64,000 nt of DNA, taken from the NCBI RefSeq assembly GCF_023544445.1, contig NZ_JALPVJ010000012.1, forward strand, positions 242,513-306,512, given 5' to 3'. Below, piece by piece: positions 17,885-27,602 of the stretch. Below the pieces are notes generated by a model that saw only the letters and a program-made list of their open reading frames with translations, ran no database searches and was not told where the DNA came from. Both the position numbers and the translations under genes were made by a program. Source of the stretch: Actinoplanes sp. M2I2. GTDB lineage: Bacteria; Actinomycetota; Actinomycetes; Mycobacteriales; Micromonosporaceae. How positions within the stretch are numbered: the first letter of the stretch is position 1; each line of letters starts with the position of its first letter.

Positions 17885-18073
17885 CTAAGGCGGCTGAGCG
17901 GCCGACTTGTCGAGCTCTCGACCGACCCACTCGTTCAACGCGAGGACCCCGCCGCCGCAGACCAGCATCACGACGATGATCAGGCCGATCACCCACGGCC
18001 ACCCGCGCCGGTGGGGGGTGCTCGTTTCGGAGCCCTCGAAGGGCCACTCGGAGTCATCGCCCGGATCGTCCAC
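17885..18073 (-). CDS. Small single-pass membrane protein, unknown function
   Basis: 62 aa from GTG. The N terminus is acidic (MDDPGDDSEW), followed by a short Arg/His patch (HRRGWPW), one strongly hydrophobic helix (about 27-48, VIGLIIVVMLVCGGGVLAL) and a charged tail. The charge pattern suggests cytosolic N and external C. A TACTAT -10 hexamer 6 nt before the GTG supports a leaderless start here. It fills the gap between the beta-helix lipoprotein gene (16 bp) and the NB-ARC gene (38 bp). No family recognised. Confidence 0.6.
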   Translation of the reverse strand: MDDPGDDSEWPFEGSETSTPHRRGWPWVIGLIIVVMLVCGGGVLALNEWVGRELDKSAAQPP

Positions 18074-18079
18074 AAACGG

Positions 18080-18085
18080 ATAGTA
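18080..18085 (-). promoter_or_regulatory. -10 hexamer TACTAT of a leaderless transcript
   Basis: TACTAT on the minus strand is followed by 6 nt and the GTG of the 62-aa membrane protein. It lies in the 16-bp gap after the lipoprotein gene, so the small gene may have its own promoter. No Shine-Dalgarno is present. Confidence 0.4.
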
Positions 18086-18089
18086 GTGG

Positions 18090-19274
18090 TTACTTCTTCG
18101 GCGAGGGCCCGCTGATCGACGGTTTGCCCCGGCCGAGGAAGAAGATGCCCGGCAGCCCGGCGGTCTCGAAGCCGGCGCTCGGGTTGTGCCGGAGCTTCGA
18201 GTTGCGGATCGTCAGCCGGCCGGTGCGGTCGTTGCTGACGAAGAAGATCGCGCCGCCGCCCTCCGCCGCCCGGTTGTCCCGCACGACCGTGCCGTCCAGG
18301 GTGAGCGTGAAGTCGTTGCCGTCGAGGTAGATCGCACCGCCGCTGCCCCCGCCGGGCGTGCCGCCGCGAGCCGGGTTGGCGCCCCGGCCGACCGCCGCGT
18401 TGCCGGTGAACACGCTGTCGAGCACCGACCAGGAGACGCCGATGCTGCTCAGGGCCGCGCCGTTCGAGCAGACCCCGCCGCTGAAGGTGCTGTCCACCAC
18501 GTACACAGGGCGGTCGCCGCCCTGATCGAGCGCGCGGATCGCCGCGCCGCCGAGGTCGGGACCGGTACGGTCGCAACGGTTGCCGGTGAAGCGGGAGCCG
18601 ACCACCTTGAGGCGGCCGCCGCGGGCGAAGATGGCGCCGCCGCCCCCGCCCTCCGCGGTGTCCCCCGTGCTGTCGCCCCGGGTGAGGACCAGGTTCTGCA
18701 CGGTGAGCCGCGGCGCGGGCTGGTCGTCGCAGTGCGCGGTCGTCCATCCCTGGGCCTTGTCGCACGTGTTCAGGTAGAGGATGCGGCGCTTGCCCGCGCC
18801 GTCGAGCGTGACCTTGCCGCCGCCGTCGAGGACCACGGCCGGGCTGGTGTTGCGCACCTTGGCGGTGGCCGTCATCGTGATGGTCACCGGCTCGGGGCCG
18901 CAGTCGAACGTGATGATGCCGCCGCGCGCGACCGCCTTGACCACGGCGGCCGAGGTGCAGCCGGCGGCGGTGCCGTCCCCGATCGTCCGATCCGGCCGGC
19001 GCGTGTCGACCGCCCGGGCGTCACCCGGAATCTCGGCCCCTCCACCCGGGTTGCCGGGCTTCGGAAGGGTGCGCACCGGCTTCCGGGTGGCCGACGGTGC
19101 CGCCGGGGATGACGCCGGAGCAAGCGGCCGACCTGAGCCCGGGGCCGACCCGGGTGCCGCGATCGAGACCGAAGGAGCCGCGCTAGGCGTCGCCGCCACG
19201 GTCAGGTCCGGCTTGTCGGCGCAGCCGCTCAGCATCAAAGCCGTCATCACGATCGCCAGTCGCCGCTTGAGCAC
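18090..19274 (-). CDS. Secreted beta-helix lipoprotein (pectate-lyase-like/polymorphic-repeat fold)
   Basis: 394 aa from GTG. The signal peptide ends in lipobox LSGC (C18), so the protein is predicted to be lipid-anchored. A Ser/Pro/Ala-rich spacer (about 25-95) precedes a right-handed beta-helix (about 110-385). Its coils show G-G-A-I/A-x and N-x-x-L spacing (GGAIFARGGRLKVVGSRFTGN, then similar coils GGAIYLDGNDFTL and GGAIFFVSNDRTG). No pectate-lyase catalytic Asp/Arg set could be assigned, so it may bind a glycan rather than cleave it. It is the first of four consecutive minus-strand genes and has a TAGAGT -10 6 nt before its start. Confidence 0.75.
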   Translation of the reverse strand: MLKRRLAIVMTALMLSGCADKPDLTVAATPSAAPSVSIAAPGSAPGSGRPLAPASSPAAPSATRKPVRTLPKPGNPGGGAEIPGDARAVDTRRPDRTIGDGTAAGCTSAAVVKAVARGGIITFDCGPEPVTITMTATAKVRNTSPAVVLDGGGKVTLDGAGKRRILYLNTCDKAQGWTTAHCDDQPAPRLTVQNLVLTRGDSTGDTAEGGGGGAIFARGGRLKVVGSRFTGNRCDRTGPDLGGAAIRALDQGGDRPVYVVDSTFSGGVCSNGAALSSIGVSWSVLDSVFTGNAAVGRGANPARGGTPGGGSGGAIYLDGNDFTLTLDGTVVRDNRAAEGGGAIFFVSNDRTGRLTIRNSKLRHNPSAGFETAGLPGIFFLGRGKPSISGPSPKK

Positions 19275-19280
19275 CGAGCG

Positions 19281-19286
19281 ACTCTA
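19281..19286 (-). promoter_or_regulatory. -10 hexamer TAGAGT of a leaderless transcript
   Basis: TAGAGT on the minus strand is followed by CGCTCG and the GTG at 19274. The 6-nt distance implies transcription starting at or beside the start codon. It is the likely main promoter for the lipoprotein gene and perhaps the genes after it. Confidence 0.4.
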
Positions 19287-19416
19287 GCGCCGACCTCCGG
19301 CAACTCCGGCCCCGGCACGGGAGGACGCCGGCCCTGGCCCGGCTTCGGCGCCTAGCCACGCCACCGGCCGGTACGGGCAGCACCGAGCCGGCGCCGCCAC
19401 CCGACCGCCGCCGGAA

Positions 19417-19447
19417 GGCGCGGCCCCGGGAACCCCGGGACCGCGCC
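19417..19447 (-). terminator. Hairpin downstream of aceB
   Basis: A 14-bp stem with one mismatch and an AAC loop (arms 19417-19430 and 19434-19447) lies 17 bp after the malate synthase stop. There is no U-tract, as often in high-GC actinobacteria. It would separate aceA-aceB from the lipoprotein gene downstream. The remaining sequence from 19275 to 19463 holds nothing else recognisable. Confidence 0.6.
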
Positions 19448-19463
19448 CCTCGCCCGCGGCGGA

Positions 19464-21085
<1,622 letters not shown>

Positions 21086-21086
<1 letters not shown>

Positions 21087-22375
21087 CAGAACTGCTCCGT
21101 CTCGGTCGAGCCCTTGAGGGCAGTCGTGGACGAGGTGGGGTTGAGCGCGGTGGCCACGGCGTCGAAGTAGCCGGTGCCGACCTCGGCCTGGTGCTTGGTC
21201 GCCGTGTAGCCGTCGGCCTCGGCCGCGAACTCGGCCTCCTGCAGTTTCACGTACGCGGTCATGCCGTCCGACGCGTAGCCGCGGGCCAGCTCGTACATCG
21301 AGTGGTTGAGCGCGTGGAAGCCGGCCAGCGTGACGAACTGGAACTTGTAGCCCATCGCGCCGAGCTCCTTCTGGAACCGGGCGATGTCGGCGTCGTCGAG
21401 GTTGCGTTTCCAGTTGAACGACGGCGAGCAGTTGTAGGCCAGCATCTTGCCCGGGTGCTCCTTGTGCACCGCCTCGGCGAACGTCTTGGCGAACTCCAGA
21501 TCGGGCTTGCCGGTCTCGACCCAGAGCAGGTCGGCGTAGTCGGCGTACGCCACGCCGCGCGCGATGGCGGCCCCGGGCCCGCTCCGCACCCGGAAGAACC
21601 CTTCCGCCGTACGCTCGCCCGTGAGGAAGGGCCGGTCGCGCTCATCCACGTCGGTGGTGAGCAGGTCGGCCGCCAGCGCGTCGGTGCGCGCGATGATCAG
21701 CGACGGGACGCCGAGCACGTCGGCGGCCAGCCGGGCGGCGTTGAGCGTCCGGATGTGCTGCGCGGTCGGGACGAGCACCTTGCCGCCGAGGTGGCCGCAC
21801 TTCTTCTCGCTGGCCAGCTGGTCCTCCCAGTGCACGCCGGCGGCGCCGGCCGCGATCATGCCCTTCATCAGCTCGAACGCGTTGAGCGGCCCGCCGAAGC
21901 CGGCCTCCGCGTCGGCCACGATGGGGGCGAACCAGTCCCGTTCGTGCTTCCCCCCGACGGTGTCGATCTGGTCGGCCCGCATCAGCGCGTTGTTGATCCG
22001 GCGGACCACGGCCGGCACCGAGTTGGCCGGGTAGAGCGACTGGTCGGGGTAGGTCGCGCCGGCCAGGTTGGCGTCGGCCGCGACCTGCCAGCCGCTCAGA
22101 TAGATCGCCTTGAGCCCGGCCCGGACCATCTGGACGGCCTGGCCGCCGGTCAGCGCGCCCAGCGCGTTGAGGTAGTCCTCGCTGTGCAGCAGTTGCCACA
22201 GCCGCTCGGCGCCGCGTTCGGCGAGCGTGTGCCGCTCCTGGACGGTGCCGCGGAGCTTGACCACATCGTGCGCGGTGTAGGTGCGCTTGATGCCCAGCCA
22301 CCGGGGATCGCCGGCCCACGCCCTGGTGAGGTCCGCTGCGGTACCGCCCCTGACTTCGGTCAGCTGATCAGTCAT
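21086..22375 (-). CDS. aceA: Isocitrate lyase
   Basis: 429 aa. It cleaves isocitrate to glyoxylate and succinate. The catalytic loop SEKKCGHLGGKVLVPT contains the KKCGH signature with the active Cys; WFAPIVADAEAGFGG gives Mg-binding residues, and LAYNCSPSFNWK the substrate-binding region. The start follows GAAGGGA with suitable spacing. It is first in a two-gene operon with aceB, and the 138-bp upstream region is shared with the divergent regulator. The pair allows growth on acetate, fatty acids or ethanol. Confidence 0.97.
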
Positions 22376-22487
22376 GTGCCAATCCCTTCCCTGCCTGTCG
22401 CCTGTGCCGCTGGTGTCACTGATGGAAGAACTTCACTTTCGCGGACTCCATCGGGACACCTGTAGACGTTTGTGAGCAGAAGAAACG

Positions 22488-22505
22488 CAGAATTTCTGTT
22501 AGCGT
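22488..22505 (+). promoter_or_regulatory. Palindrome CAGAA-T-TTCTG joined to -10 TAGCGT of the regulator gene
   Basis: CAGAATTTCTG (22488-22498) is a perfect 5-bp palindrome around one base. It directly abuts TAGCGT (22500-22505), a -10 hexamer 8 nt before the GTG at 22514. The position suits autorepression, and it also lies in the aceA upstream region. It does not match the RamB consensus I recall from Corynebacterium, so the bound protein is unproven. Confidence 0.4.
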
Positions 22506-22513
22506 CAAAACCC

Positions 22514-23953
22514 GTGACCGCTTCCGATCAAGTTGATCTCGTGACGCTCGGCCAGCGCCTGCGTCACCTGCGCAAGTCGAAGGGCCTGACGCTCGAGCAG
22601 CTCAGCGAGGCGGTGGGCCGGGCGCCGTCGCAGCTGTCGCTGGTCGAGAACGGCAAGCGCGAGCCCAAGCTGTCGGTGCTGCAGGCCATCGCGGGCGCGC
22701 TCGGCGTACCGCTGCAGGATCTGTTGCGGCCCGAGGCGCCCAGCCGTCGCGCCGGGCTGGAGATCGACCTGGCCCACTTCCAGCAGTCACCGGCGTACGC
22801 GGCCCTGGGCCTGCCGACGGTCAAGGGCGGCCGCCGCCTCCCGGCCGACGCGCTCGAGTCGCTGGTCGGGCTGCACCGCGAGCTCAACCGGCGGCTGACC
22901 GAGCAGAGCGCGACCCCCGAGGTGGCCCGGCGGGCCAACGCGCAGCTGCGGATCGACATGCGCGAGCGCGACAACTACTTCGCCGAGATCGAGCTGGCGG
23001 CGGCGAACGTCCTGCGATCGGTGAAGCACACGACGGGCCCGCTGTCCCAGCGCGGCATCCTCGACATCGCGGCGCAACTGGGCTTCACGCTGCACTACGT
23101 GAACGACCTGCCCGGGTCGACGCGCTCGGTGACCGACCTGGTCAACCGGAAGATCTACCTGCCCCAGGTGGCCAGCGGCCGGGGACACGACCCGCGCGCG
23201 GTGGTGCTGCAGACGCTCGGCCACTTCGTGCTCGGGCACCCCGAGCCGGCCGGCTACGGCGACTTCCTGCGCCAGCGCGTCGAGGCCAACTACTTCGCGG
23301 CGGCGCTGCTCATGCCCGAGAAGTTCGCGGTGCTCTTCCTGAGACAGGCCAAGGACGACCGGGCGCTGGCCATCGACGACTTCCGTGACGCGTTCGGGGT
23401 GTCGTACGAGACGGCTGCCCACCGGTTCACCAACCTGGCCACCCACCATTTCGGCATCCCGGTGCACTTCACCCGCGTGCACGAGAGCGGCATCGTCTAC
23501 AAGGCGTACGAGAACGACGGGGTGCGCTTCCCGGCCGACGTCACCGGCGCGATCGAGGGACAGCCGATCTGCCGCCGGTGGGCCTCACGCACGGTGTTCC
23601 AGGCCGACGACCCGTACTCGTCGTTCTACCAGGTCACCGACACCTCGGCCGGCACCTACTGGTGCACCGTCCACATCGAATCGACGCGCTCCGGCGAGTT
23701 CTCGGTCACGGTCGGCACCCCGTACGAGCACGCGCGCTGGTTCCGCGGCGGCGACACCACCCGCCGTACGGTGTCCCGCTGCCCCGACCCCGGCTGCTGC
23801 CGCCGCCCACCGGCCGACCTGGTCGACCGCTGGGCCGGCCAGGCCTGGCCCAGCGCCCGCGTGCACTCGCACCTGCTGGCCGCCCTGCCCCCGGGCACGT
23901 TCCCCGGGGTCGACGCCCAGGACGTCTACGAGTTCCTCGACCGCCGACCCTGA
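22514..23953 (+). CDS. ramB: RamB-type regulator of acetate/short-chain fatty acid metabolism
   Basis: 479 aa from the GTG at 22514, chosen because a -10 lies 8 nt upstream; a GTG at 22472 would add 14 residues that precede that promoter. An XRE HTH (12-66, LGQRLRHLRKSKGLTLEQL) is followed by an IrrE/ImmA-like domain (about 170-330). The C-terminal ScfR-type domain has conserved Cys/Trp (PICRRWASRTVF, RCPDPGCCRRPP). In Corynebacterium RamB represses aceA, aceB and acetate activation genes, and in Mycobacterium it controls icl. The divergent position next to aceA fits the same role here. The IrrE-like zinc motif HExxH is replaced by TLGHFVLGHP. Confidence 0.9.
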   Translation: MTASDQVDLVTLGQRLRHLRKSKGLTLEQLSEAVGRAPSQLSLVENGKREPKLSVLQAIAGALGVPLQDLLRPEAPSRRAGLEIDLAHFQQSPAYAALGLPTVKGGRRLPADALESLVGLHRELNRRLTEQSATPEVARRANAQLRIDMRERDNYFAEIELAAANVLRSVKHTTGPLSQRGILDIAAQLGFTLHYVNDLPGSTRSVTDLVNRKIYLPQVASGRGHDPRAVVLQTLGHFVLGHPEPAGYGDFLRQRVEANYFAAALLMPEKFAVLFLRQAKDDRALAIDDFRDAFGVSYETAAHRFTNLATHHFGIPVHFTRVHESGIVYKAYENDGVRFPADVTGAIEGQPICRRWASRTVFQADDPYSSFYQVTDTSAGTYWCTVHIESTRSGEFSVTVGTPYEHARWFRGGDTTRRTVSRCPDPGCCRRPPADLVDRWAGQAWPSARVHSHLLAALPPGTFPGVDAQDVYEFLDRRP

Positions 23954-24136
23954 CTCGTGCCCCGGAGCCGCCGAACGCCATCGGAGTTTCTCGCAGTCAC
24001 GGTCGGATCGCGGCAGAAGCGGACACTCGATGTCGACTGAGTGCACTGCGGCCCAGCCTGATCGGGTGCGCTCCGCGACGGCGGATTTTCCCTCACTGAC
24101 AACCCGTGCGTCCCATCCAAGAGTTCCGCTCGCCGG

Positions 24137-24170
24137 GTAGAAGTACGGGCGGTCCCGCCGGCCCGTCTAC
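24137..24170 (-). terminator. Bulged hairpin at the CheW-like gene end
   Basis: ACGGGC (24145-24150) pairs with GCCCGT (24161-24166), and GTAG (24137-24140) with CTAC (24167-24170), leaving a 4-nt bulge. It covers the stop codon of the minus-strand CheW-like gene and could end transcription. The rest of 23954-24136, between two convergent genes, shows nothing recognisable. Confidence 0.35.
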
Positions 24171-24604
24171 ATTGCGGCGCGAGCGGTGTTGACGCATTCG
24201 GCGACATCGAGCACCAGCAGCAGCCGATCCTCCGTCTTGTACGAACCGACAATCATCGCCCGGGTCGGCCCGGTCAGTGTGTCCGGTGGCAACTCGAACG
24301 CCGCATCGTCGAGATCGGCGACCAGCCCGATCCGGTCCACCAGCAGGCTCACCGGCTCACCGCCGACCAGCACGACCACGTTGACGACCGGACCTGACAT
24401 CGACCTGGGCGGCCGCCCGAACCGGACCTGCAGATCCACCGTCCCGACGACCTCACCGCGCAGGTTGAACAGACCCCCCCACCCGTCCGGGGCGAGCGGC
24501 ATCGGCGTGTACTTCTCGTTGAGCAGGACTTCCTGCACGGTTTCCACCGGGACTCCGAAGAACTGGTTCGCCACGTCGAAGGTCACGAACTGACGGCTGG
24601 TCAT
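24167..24604 (-). CDS. CheW-like coupling domain protein
   Basis: 145 aa from the ATG at 24604, with GGAG 8 nt upstream; a longer in-frame start at 24688 lacks one. It is a single CheW domain: FVTFDVANQFFGVPVETVQEVL, GLFNLRGEVVGTVDLQVRFG (the conserved NLRG), and VSLLVDRIGLVADL. CheW proteins bridge chemoreceptors and CheA. No cheA or receptor gene is nearby, and the visible cheB lies 24 kb away, so it is an orphan in this window. It may serve a signalling array encoded elsewhere. Confidence 0.88.
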   Translation of the reverse strand: MTSRQFVTFDVANQFFGVPVETVQEVLLNEKYTPMPLAPDGWGGLFNLRGEVVGTVDLQVRFGRPPRSMSGPVVNVVVLVGGEPVSLLVDRIGLVADLDDAAFELPPDTLTGPTRAMIVGSYKTEDRLLLVLDVAECVNTARAAM

Positions 24605-24974
24605 GAGTGATCTCCAGGGGTCTGCTGGCCGCCAGGCTTCGCCGGGGGTACCAGCTGCTGTATTCGGTTCGTCACCCCTTCCACTCAAGGAAATCGTGGA
24701 TCGGACGCGACTTTCGTTACGTCAAGGCTGTAGTCGGAGAGGAGGCGTGTCCCTGCTCCGGTCTCTTCGACGTGACTGGGCCTTGGCGCTCACGGCGTTC
24801 GTGGTCGCCGGCACGGGACGTCAGCGCCGCCGGCTCCACCTCCCGCGTCGAGGTCGCGCGGACAGCGGCCACTTATGTGCTGTGGCACGACCGCTGCCCG
24901 GCCGGGAACCCAACCTGCGTCGACGCCACGCCGCGTGACCGCTTCCTCAGTCCCGCGCGCACGCTCGGCGGCAG
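24605..24974. other. Gap with no intact gene; possible decayed 5' part of the next gene
   Basis: The frame of the following TIGR04222-like fragment is open from 24603 but stopped at 24936-24938. The translated residues do not look like the usual N-terminal membrane helix of that family. Short overlapping frames show no motif. The first bases contain the promoter region of the CheW-like gene. It is read as eroded sequence. Confidence 0.4.
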
Positions 24975-25568
24975 ATGGTACGAGCCGGCAGCCGCGGCAT
25001 CATCGCCGTCTCCGGTACCGCGCTGCCGGAGGGCGCATCGGCTCTGTACACCGCGGTGCTGACCGCTGCGCGAGGGCCGAGCAGTATCGAAGACCTGTTG
25101 CGCGACAGCGAAGTGTCAGCCGCGGCGGAGGTGGTCGGTGTCCGGCTTGTCCGCCGGGGTTGGGTTCTGTCGGCACGGCAGCAGACGCGGATGCGCTGGT
25201 GCGGCATGCCTGGCTGGTTGGTAGCCCTGTGGTGCCTCGTGGCCTCCGGGCTCACCCTGCCGCACTTGTCCGAGCCGGATCGGTCGTTACAGGCTTTGGG
25301 ACTGCTCGGCCTGGGAGTCTTCCTCGCGATCGGTACGTACATCGTGGTCGACCTTCCACCGGTGACCCGGGCTGGAAACGCCGTCCTGCGCCGGGAGCGA
25401 GCCGAGCTAAGCGACTCTGCATCATGGTTGCGGCGGGTGGCGGCCACCGGCGAACCGGAACTGTGGCGGATGGATGCCGCCTTCGCCGAGCAGGCGGGCG
25501 CCTTTTCCGGCAAACTCCCGAGCCTTCCGTTCAACAAGGAGAGGACGTTGCTCAGCGCCGATTGGTGA
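24975..25568 (+). pseudogene. TIGR04222-like membrane protein, N-terminally truncated
   Basis: 197 aa. MVRAGSRGIIAVSG and the following helix pattern match the middle of TIGR04222 proteins, where a small domain ends in GPLERAVL-type sequence (here ALYTAVLTAARGPSS). Two hydrophobic helices follow (about 79-97 and 106-126), then the typical RAGNAVLRRERAEL tail. Normal members begin with a membrane helix and an LAGGxxR region, which are missing here, and an in-frame stop sits 37 bp upstream. No Shine-Dalgarno is seen at 24975. Most likely a remnant; it could still be expressed as a short form. Family function is unknown. Confidence 0.5.
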
Positions 25569-26015
25569 CACTGGAAGGAACCGTCCGATCGAGCCTCTTC
25601 CCTCAACGTGAAGGGTCGTCCCAAAGTCTGACCATCGCAGCCCGCTGCCGCCGGCCAGAGCGTCGCTGAGGAGGTCGAATATCGAGTCCAGGGACCGGCG
25701 GACGAAGATCAGGTTGCCGTCGCCTGTGCAGGTGAGCACCTTGCCGACGCAGGCCGGCAGGTCCGCGAGACACCACAGATTCGGCGTGCTCGTGCCGGCC
25801 AACAGCAGCCGAGATCGGTCGGCGTGACAAGATTTTACCGATACGGCACCAGACTTATCGGCTCGGAGATGCCCGCAATATCGCCATGATCACCGGCCAA
25901 TGTCCGGGTACACGTTCTGTTCCGCCCGTGGCAAGGGCAGGTAGGGCTGACCCCCCATCCGAGAGGGTTGCCAGCAGGATCGAACGCGGCAGAGAAACTG
26001 CGAAAAATAACCTCC
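25569..26015. other. Long gap with no supported gene; possible protein remnant on the minus strand
   Basis: A minus-strand frame over roughly 25620-25890 encodes an unusually protein-like stretch (LLLAGTSTPNLWCLADLP, then VGKVLTCTGDGNLIFV). It has only a TTG start and runs into the convergent gene's tail. Composition is closer to coding than the neighbouring frames, but no family is recognised. The last 100 bases before 26016 are AT-richer and probably carry the hydrolase promoter. Confidence 0.3.
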
Positions 26016-26984
26016 ATGACTGTACAGAACGATTTCGGCACCACTCGGAAATTGTCTCGGTTCCGCTGGGTCGCCTTCGCCCTTGTCCTGCCCGTCGCCG
26101 TAGTCGGCGCGGTCTCCGGGTGCGGCGATTCGGCGGCGCCGAAACCCGCGCACACGACCGGCCCAGCAGCTCCGACTCCCGCTGCCTCGGCCAGCGCGGC
26201 CGAGCCGGCAAACTCGGCCCCAGCGGCAGACCAGCACATGATCACCAACAACGGGCACCGCCTCGCGTTCTACGTCACCCCCGGGCACTCACCGGCCATC
26301 GTGTTGGACTCCGGTGGCGGCGAGGATCACACACAGTGGAAGGACATCGTCCCGCAGCTGTCCCAGGCGACCGGGTCACAGATCATCACCTACGACCGGG
26401 CGGGGCTGGGCAACAGTGACGAGGTGAAGGGCCCCTGGGACGGCCGGGCCGCCGCCTCCGACCTGCAGGCCGGTCTGCGCGAGCTCGGAGCCACCCGCAA
26501 TGTAGTCCTCGTGTCCCACTCGCAGGCGGGGGAGGTTGCCACCTACTTCGCCCGCGCCAACCCGGGCGTGCTGTCCGGGGAGGTGCTCATCGACGCCAAC
26601 GTGCCCCAATTCTTCACCGACAAGGAAATCCAGCGCCTCGTCGCGCTCACCACGCCGCACATTGAAGCGCTCAAGAAGCAGCCGTCGACGAAGGCGAACC
26701 GGCAGCTCATCGCCACGTCCGAGAACTTCGGTCCCACCCATCAGGCGTACCACAAGGTCTCCTGGCCAGACAGCGTCCCGGTCACCTACATCGCGTCGGA
26801 GAAGACACCGTTCGACGGCTCCCCGCAGGACGCCCAGCGCTGGCGCGACGCGGCAGCCGCGTTCGTCGCGGCGGGGCCCGGACGCACACTGCTCACCGCC
26901 AAGGGAAGCTCCCACGAAATCCCGCAGGACAAGCCCCAGATCGTCGTCGACGAGATCGAAAAGATGGTCGCCGCTCGCCGCTGA
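26016..26984 (+). CDS. Secreted/lipoprotein alpha/beta-hydrolase
   Basis: 322 aa from the ATG at 26016, which places a short basic leader (TTRKLSRFRW) before a hydrophobic core ending in a possible lipobox AVSGC. An Ala/Pro/Ser spacer (about 38-75) precedes an alpha/beta-hydrolase domain. The oxyanion region is VLDSGGGEDHTQW, the nucleophile elbow VSHSQAGEVA (middle Ser), a likely acid is in VLIDANVPQ or after it, and the catalytic His is in KGSSHEIPQ. The elbow has Ala where many have Gly. Substrate unknown; such proteins are commonly esterases. The upstream frame reaching 25968 lacks a signal-like start. It stands alone within the patchy 24.2-28.2 kb region. Confidence 0.78.
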   Translation: MTVQNDFGTTRKLSRFRWVAFALVLPVAVVGAVSGCGDSAAPKPAHTTGPAAPTPAASASAAEPANSAPAADQHMITNNGHRLAFYVTPGHSPAIVLDSGGGEDHTQWKDIVPQLSQATGSQIITYDRAGLGNSDEVKGPWDGRAAASDLQAGLRELGATRNVVLVSHSQAGEVATYFARANPGVLSGEVLIDANVPQFFTDKEIQRLVALTTPHIEALKKQPSTKANRQLIATSENFGPTHQAYHKVSWPDSVPVTYIASEKTPFDGSPQDAQRWRDAAAAFVAAGPGRTLLTAKGSSHEIPQDKPQIVVDEIEKMVAARR

Positions 26985-27073
26985 ACCGCCCCAACTCCGA
27001 TACCACCCGGCCCCGGATCAGAGGCGTCCGATCGTCTTCGACGCCGGCGGCCGCGCGCACGACGTCGGCCAGG

Positions 27074-27550
27074 TCAAGATGTGCAGCTCGGCCCGGGGGT
27101 CGACCTGAGCTGGACGGCGAGCAGGGCCGCCTCGTCGTGGTCGAGCATCATCAACTCGGCCGGGTCGTACCGCTGGATCTGGCGGCACAGCTCGGAGCCG
27201 ATCTCGCCGCCGGCGCAGGTCACGAGCACCCGCCGCCCGGTCAGGAGCCCGCCGATGGCCGCGTGGTCGACGACGACGCGGTGCCGGCCGAGCAGGTCGG
27301 TCACCTGCATGTTGCGGGCGTCGAGGTCGCTGGTCTCGGGCACGACCAGCAGCCGCGCCCCGGCGCGACCGTCCGTTCCCGGATCTCGCGGATGAGACCG
27401 GATCTCGCGGATGAGACCGGCCTCGGCGTTGCCGACGGCGAAGACGACCACCGCGGCACCGGTGTCCGCGACTACCCGGTCGAGGTCGGCGCGGGTGCCC
27501 AGCACCGGGATGCCGGCCGGCGAGTCCCGGCGGTAGCCCCGCAAGGATTC
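27074..27550 (-). pseudogene. CapD/FlaA1-like polysaccharide biosynthesis protein, internal fragment
   Basis: About 155 codons align by eye with the middle of nucleoside-diphosphate-sugar 4,6-dehydratase/epimerases of the CapD family: GIPVLGTRADLDRVVADTGA, VVFAVGNAEAGLIREI, MQVTDLLGRH, then the Rossmann start GRRVLVTCAGGEIGSELCRQI and AELMMLDHDEAALLAVQL. Full proteins exceed 580 residues with N-terminal membrane helices and a long dehydratase core; both are missing. The glycine motif reads TCAGGEIGS where GAGGSIGS is usual. A 19-bp tandem duplication lies inside the remnant. No sugar-nucleotide genes are nearby. It is a decayed relic. Confidence 0.7.
27380..27417. repeat. Tandem duplication of 19 bp
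   Basis: CGGATCTCGCGGATGAGAC occurs twice in direct succession with no difference. It lies inside the CapD-like remnant, and 19 is not a multiple of three, so one copy shifted the frame. The identity of the copies suggests a recent slippage event. Confidence 0.9.
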
Positions 27551-27602
27551 CACAAGCGCGGTCTGCCAGTATTTCCCGGTATTCACATACTTGGAGGTAT
27601 CG

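Noticed and set aside
22420..22450. Possible RamB-consensus site (ACTTT-rich) before aceA
   Set aside because: Only about 5 of 13 positions match the Corynebacterium consensus as remembered, no better than chance.
25422..25802. 126-codon minus-strand frame in the 25.6 kb gap
   Set aside because: It starts only at TTG without a ribosome site and its C-terminal half is antisense to another gene; kept only as a possible remnant.
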